Origin: Streptomyces sp. SPB162
GTDB taxonomy: Bacteria > Actinomycetota > Actinomycetes > Streptomycetales > Streptomycetaceae
Length of the DNA: 64,000 nucleotides
NCBI RefSeq assembly: GCF_029504575.1
Contig: NZ_JAQFII010000001.1
Coordinates: forward strand, 6,083,001-6,147,000
Direction: 5' to 3'
Positions within the stretch are counted from its first letter, which is position 1, and each line of letters opens with the position of its first letter. The notes below the pieces were generated by a model. The model was not told the DNA's origin and made no database searches. It was given only the letters and a program-made list of their open reading frames with translations. This document shows positions 60,750 through 64,000 of the stretch, piece after piece. Position numbers and translations under genes: made by a program.

Positions 60750-61883
60750 TCAGCCGTACTGCCGTTCCAGATCCTGGAGTTTGCGCTCCAGCGAGTCCAG
60801 CCGGGGAATCGTCAGGGTGTCGTCCTCGGCCGTGAGATCGACGGTGTGCGGCTGCTCCTCGGGCGTGTCGGGCGCCGGTGAGAGCGCGGGCGGCTCGGAC
60901 CGCTCGGCGGAGAGCCGTGCCCAGCGCCGTTCCGAACGGGAGCGTTCCGGCTGCAGCGCGGGGCGCGGGCGCACCGGCAGTTCGGCCGTCCCGGCGGCTA
61001 TGACGGGCTCCGTGGTGCCGCCGGGACCGCTGCCGCCCGAACCTCCGCTCGGCAGCTCCGGGCGACGCTCGCCCCGGTCGCGGCTCCAGCCGCGGTGCTG
61101 GCGGTTGAGCGCCCTGACCCGGGCCCGCTCCAGCCGGACGTGGTCGCGGCGGCGGACGTCGTTCACCTCTTTCTGCTTGCGGTCCTCGCGGACCTCCTCC
61201 ACCGCCTCGTCGAGCGAGCGCACGTTCTCCAGCAGCATCAGCGACCAGGCGCCGTAGGTCTCCAGCGGGGCGCGCATCCAGCGAACCATCCGGATCTGCG
61301 GCAACGGACGCGGCACCAGGCCCTGTTCACGCAGTGCGGCCCGCCGGGTCTGCTTGAGCGCCCGGTCGAACAGCACCGCCGCCGACAGGGACATCCCGGC
61401 GAAGAACTGCGGGGCGCCGGCGTGCTCGATACCGCGTGGCGCGTGCACCCAGTTGAACCAGGCCGCGGCGCCCGCGAACATCCACACCAGCATCCGGGAG
61501 CCGAGCGCCGCGTCGCCGTGGCTGGCCTCGCGCACCGCGAGCACCGAGCAGAACATCGCCGCGCCGTCGAGGCCGAACGGGACCAGGTACTCCCAGCCGC
61601 CGTCGAGGTTGAGGTTCTGCCGGCCGAAGCCGACCAGGCCGTGGAAGGAGAGCGCCGCGGCGACCGCCGCGCAGCAGAAGAGCAGGACGTACGAAGCACT
61701 TCCGTAGACCGCCTCCTTGCGGCGCCGGCGCTCCTCGCTGCGCTCCCATGAATCGCTGCCGGGTACGTTCTCGTCGCCGCCGCGTGCCCGGCGGTTGCGG
61801 AGCGCGACCGCCGAGGCCGCGAGGACCGCCAGGCCCACGGCCCCCGAGAGCGCCCAGTCCAGCGATATGTCGGTAAGTCTCAT
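60750..61883 (-). CDS. DUF2637-domain membrane protein (SpdB-like)
   Basis: This 377-residue protein has four to five hydrophobic segments in the first half (residues about 10-190) with DUF2637 markers LSFHGLVGFGRQNLNLDGGWEYLVPFGLDGAAMF and AAAWFNWVHAPRG. A long charged cytoplasmic half follows with a helical part (VRSLDEAVEEVREDRKQK), a disordered Gly/Pro section and a short coiled tail. DUF2637 proteins occur as SpdB spread proteins of Streptomyces conjugative elements and as chromosomal relatives of unknown role. No conjugation genes are near, so this is a chromosomal member. Confidence 0.88.
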   Translation of the reverse strand: MRLTDISLDWALSGAVGLAVLAASAVALRNRRARGGDENVPGSDSWERSEERRRRKEAVYGSASYVLLFCCAAVAAALSFHGLVGFGRQNLNLDGGWEYLVPFGLDGAAMFCSVLAVREASHGDAALGSRMLVWMFAGAAAWFNWVHAPRGIEHAGAPQFFAGMSLSAAVLFDRALKQTRRAALREQGLVPRPLPQIRMVRWMRAPLETYGAWSLMLLENVRSLDEAVEEVREDRKQKEVNDVRRRDHVRLERARVRALNRQHRGWSRDRGERRPELPSGGSGGSGPGGTTEPVIAAGTAELPVRPRPALQPERSRSERRWARLSAERSEPPALSPAPDTPEEQPHTVDLTAEDDTLTIPRLDSLERKLQDLERQYG

Positions 61884-62016
61884 GTGCGATTCCTAGCGTC
61901 GCTTCCGTCACGCACGGGCCGCGAGACGGCTCACGGGCGCCATCTTGACGAACGGCGCACGGACGTGAAGAGGTTTCGCCGGAATAGCACGCCTTTGGAG
62001 CGAAAAGTCGAACAGG

Positions 62017-62841
62017 TCAGCCGGTGGCGGCCAGGCGTTCGATTCGATCGGCGTCGCACGTACGCGGGCAGGTGCCACAGGTCTGGGTGGGGCGCACGGT
62101 GTAGAACAGGCAGCACGAGAGGCGGTCCCGGGTACGGGCCGGCACCCGGTCGGGGAGCGGCCGCGGCGCACGCAGGTCCCGGAATTCCGCGCCGCCGGTG
62201 TACGGGGCGGTGGTGCCCGGCAGCAGCGCCGTCAGTTCGGTCATCGCCCGCTCGCCCTCGCCGAGCAGCTCCCCGACCCGCCAGAGGCCCTCGGTGACCT
62301 CGTCCGTGGCCATGCCCCACAAGGCGCGCCTGCCGCGCCGCAGCCGGGGCCGGAAGCCGTCCAACAGGGGCGCGAGATGCTCGGCGAGCGCGGAGCGCAG
62401 CTCCAGGCGCAGCGCCTCCTCGGAGTCCACGACGCGGGCTCCGGGGAGTGCGGCGGCCGGGTCGTCCGGCAGGCAGCTGAAGTCCTGGGTGCGGACCGTG
62501 AGCCGGCCCTGGGTGCGGTGGAACGACACGTCGGAGACCGGCAGCCGCGGGACCCTGCGGTGCAGGAACCACGGGACGGTGAAGAGCAGGCAGGCCGGAT
62601 AGGCGTAGCGGTGCAGGCCGAGGCCGGCGACGACATCGGGCCGGGCGCGCTTCCCGTGGTCGCGCAGTACCTGCCGGTCGTCCCAGACGAGGAACGCGTC
62701 CAGGGCTTCACCGCCCGCGGCCAGCTCGTCCGCGCGCACCCAGCCGTCGCCGCTGCGCGGCGCTTCCTCGGTGACGCGCAGCGAGGGGTACACCCCCGTC
62801 AGGCGGGCGTAGGCGGGGGCGGTGACAGGCATGGCGAGCAT
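62017..62841 (-). CDS. FhuF-like siderophore-iron reductase
   Basis: This 274-residue protein ends in the FhuF-type iron-sulfur motif: CCLFYTVRPTQTCGTCPRTC, in which two adjacent Cys and a CxxC are the 2Fe-2S ligands. In E. coli FhuF releases iron from ferric siderophores. The ATG at 62841 has CAGGA nine bases upstream; a TTG at 62868 is also possible. An almost ideal iron box sits 31 bases upstream, so expression is likely repressed when iron is plentiful. No siderophore biosynthesis genes are adjacent. Confidence 0.87.
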   Translation of the reverse strand: MLAMPVTAPAYARLTGVYPSLRVTEEAPRSGDGWVRADELAAGGEALDAFLVWDDRQVLRDHGKRARPDVVAGLGLHRYAYPACLLFTVPWFLHRRVPRLPVSDVSFHRTQGRLTVRTQDFSCLPDDPAAALPGARVVDSEEALRLELRSALAEHLAPLLDGFRPRLRRGRRALWGMATDEVTEGLWRVGELLGEGERAMTELTALLPGTTAPYTGGAEFRDLRAPRPLPDRVPARTRDRLSCCLFYTVRPTQTCGTCPRTCDADRIERLAATG

Positions 62842-62871
62842 GGCGGACCGTCCTGAAAGGAGTTCCAAGGG

Positions 62872-62886
62872 AGGTAAGGCTTACCT
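62872..62886. promoter_or_regulatory. Iron box (DmdR/IdeR-type operator)
   Basis: AGGTAAG-G-CTTACCT is a perfect 7-1-7 palindrome. It matches the core of the actinobacterial iron box (TTAGGTTAGGCTCACCTAA). It lies between the FhuF-like gene and the divergent GntR gene; a second partial site TTAGGTTAA occurs on the minus strand near 62907-62915. Confidence 0.85.
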
Positions 62887-62961
62887 TATCCGATGGCGCG
62901 GGGGTTTAACCTAACGGCACTACGCCACACGAGTGGTGTCGCCCCCAGACGGAAGGACCCG

Positions 62962-63666
62962 GTGAACGACACCGCGCCCGCGCGCCCCGCCGGAGCCACG
63001 TCCGTCCCGCCGCCGCGCGACGGCGAGCGGCGGCTGCCCGAGCGTTACTCCGTCCGCGACCAGGTGCTCAACGCGCTGCGCAGCGCGCTGGTCAGCGGGG
63101 AACTGCGGCCCGGCGACGTCTACTCGGCGCCCTCGCTCGCCGAGCGCTACGGCGTGTCGGCCACGCCGGTCCGCGAAGCCATGCAGCTGCTCGCCCGGGA
63201 GGGTGCTGTCGAGGCCATGCCCAACCGGGGGTTCCGGATCGCCGAACGCAGCGCGCGCGACCTGGCGGAGCTGGCGGAGGTCAGGGCCCTCATCGAGGTC
63301 CCCGTCGTGCTGGGCCTCGCCCGGACCATCGCCCCCGAGCGGTGGGAGGCGCTGCGGCCGCTGGCCGCCGCAACCGTCGCCGCGGCGGCGCGCGGCGACC
63401 GGGCCGCCTACGCGGAGTCCGACCGGCGCTTCCACCGCGCCATGCTCGAGCTGTCCGGCAACCACCAACTGGTCGCCGTGGCGGACGAGCTGCACCGGCG
63501 CTCCCAGTGGCCGGTGTCCGGCCCGTCCCGCACACCGTCGCGCCCGGGCGAACTGCTCGCCGACGCGACGGAGCACGCGGTGCTGCTGGAGGCGTTGGTG
63601 GCCGGAGACGTGGTCACGGTCGAGTCCCTCGTCCGGGAACACTTCTCCGGCTCCGCCTGGGGTTAG
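62962..63666 (+). CDS. GntR-family transcriptional regulator (FadR/FCD subgroup)
   Basis: This 234-residue regulator has a winged helix (PSLAERYGVSATPVREAMQLLAREG, residues about 45-75) and an all-helical FCD ligand domain with YAESDRRFHRAMLELSGNHQL holding the metal-ligand Asp and His. The GTG at 62962 has GGAAGGA upstream. Targets are unknown; the iron box upstream may also affect it because the gap is only 120 bases between divergent starts. Confidence 0.9.
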   Translation: MNDTAPARPAGATSVPPPRDGERRLPERYSVRDQVLNALRSALVSGELRPGDVYSAPSLAERYGVSATPVREAMQLLAREGAVEAMPNRGFRIAERSARDLAELAEVRALIEVPVVLGLARTIAPERWEALRPLAAATVAAAARGDRAAYAESDRRFHRAMLELSGNHQLVAVADELHRRSQWPVSGPSRTPSRPGELLADATEHAVLLEALVAGDVVTVESLVREHFSGSAWG

Positions 63667-63696
63667 CGGCCCCGAGCCCGCTGCCGCGGCCCGCCG

Positions 63697-64000
63697 TCAG
63701 GCGCTCGGGGCGGGGTGGGGGAGCCAGACCGGGATCCCTCCCAGGAGGGCGTGGAGGCGGGCGGCCTCCGCCCGCAGGGCGGTGGCGGCGGGTTCGGGCT
63801 CCACGTCGGCGAGCGCGAGCATGGCCGGGGCCGTGCCGACGAGGTACCCGATCTCGACGCGGATGCGGAGGGATTCGGTGAAGCCCCGGTGAGCCTCGGC
63901 GAGGTCGCCGTCGGCAGCCGCGAGGCCCGCCAGATGGCGCCAGGTGAACGAGGTCAGCAGCGCGTCGCCGTGGGCGACGGCGCCCGCGTGGGCGCGCCGG
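63697..64000 (-). CDS. C-terminal end of a TPR-like protein, 5' part beyond window
   Basis: Only the last 101 residues are visible. They are helical, with TPR-like pairs (GDLAEAHRGFTESLRIRVEIG) and Ala-rich helices, as in the C-terminal tails of AfsR/SARP- or LuxR-type regulators or other TPR proteins. No catalytic motif is seen and the family cannot be fixed from this piece. Confidence 0.55.
   Translation of the reverse strand, partial: RRAHAGAVAHGDALLTSFTWRHLAGLAAADGDLAEAHRGFTESLRIRVEIGYLVGTAPAMLALADVEPEPAATALRAEAARLHALLGGIPVWLPHPAPSA

Noticed and set aside
1-64000. CRISPR arrays, tRNA/rRNA genes, prophage or complete insertion sequences
   Set aside because: No regularly spaced repeats, no cloverleaf sequences and no transposase, integrase or phage structural genes were recognised.

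Overview
The window looks like a piece of a Streptomyces or Kitasatospora (Streptomycetaceae) chromosome. GC content is very high, GTG and even TTG starts are frequent, ATGA/GTGA overlaps between co-transcribed genes are common, and several actinobacterial families are present (SAV2148-type HEPN protein, DUF2637, MmyB-like XRE regulator, LtrA, a cysteine-containing leader peptide before sulfite reductase). About 60 protein genes are supported. I see no tRNA, rRNA, CRISPR array or complete insertion sequence.

Layout. 1-2842: a truncated NarL-class histidine kinase, divergent from a two-gene ABC exporter, then a possible non-coding mobile-element remnant. 3038-6667: a USP-like protein, a RibD-like reductase, ZapE and a PPK2 polyphosphate kinase. 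6680-20320: trehalose/glycogen enzymes (treZ; treY-glgX) interleaved with a GNAT, LtrA, an MFS-oxidoreductase pair, and an XRE regulator/SDR/LysR group. 20604-22709: a HEPN-domain protein followed by a DnaQ-like exonuclease whose reading frame is broken by one base. 22811-32307: an APH-type kinase, a sugar ABC importer without its own ATPase, an MMPL transporter, and a secreted beta-helix/FN3 protein.

32315-41986 (minus strand) is one long sulfur-assimilation unit: leader peptide, sulfite reductase, small zinc-ribbon protein, FeS-type CysH, CysC, CysD, CysN, sulfonate-type ABC importer (SsuA, SsuB, SsuC) and sirohydrochlorin chelatase. Together these take up sulfonates, activate and reduce sulfate to sulfide, and make the siroheme that sulfite reductase needs. 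The leader peptide, with a Cys codon near its end and a perfect palindrome just after its stop, suggests control by cysteine supply.

42079-64000 is mixed. It holds GNAT, PfkB kinase, GAF-domain regulator, AidB-like acyl-CoA dehydrogenase, YihY membrane protein, AraC regulator, VOC protein, RsgA with a small upstream ORF, a 41-residue membrane peptide, a LacI regulator with a near-perfect operator, and an Ada-AlkA/Ogt alkylation-repair pair. It continues with an F420/FMN-type oxidoreductase, DUF456, a TrmB/LuxR-like regulator, a PP2C-like protein lacking a key Asp, PoxB, an RsbW-like ATPase, DUF2637, and a FhuF-like iron reductase under an iron box next to a GntR regulator. A truncated TPR-like gene closes the window.

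No textbook novel system (BGC, phage, CRISPR, defence island) is evident. The least-explained items are the HEPN/exonuclease pair, the degenerate AlkA domain, the pseudo-PP2C, several small ORFs, and a recurring habit of short tandem repeats sitting directly after stop codons.
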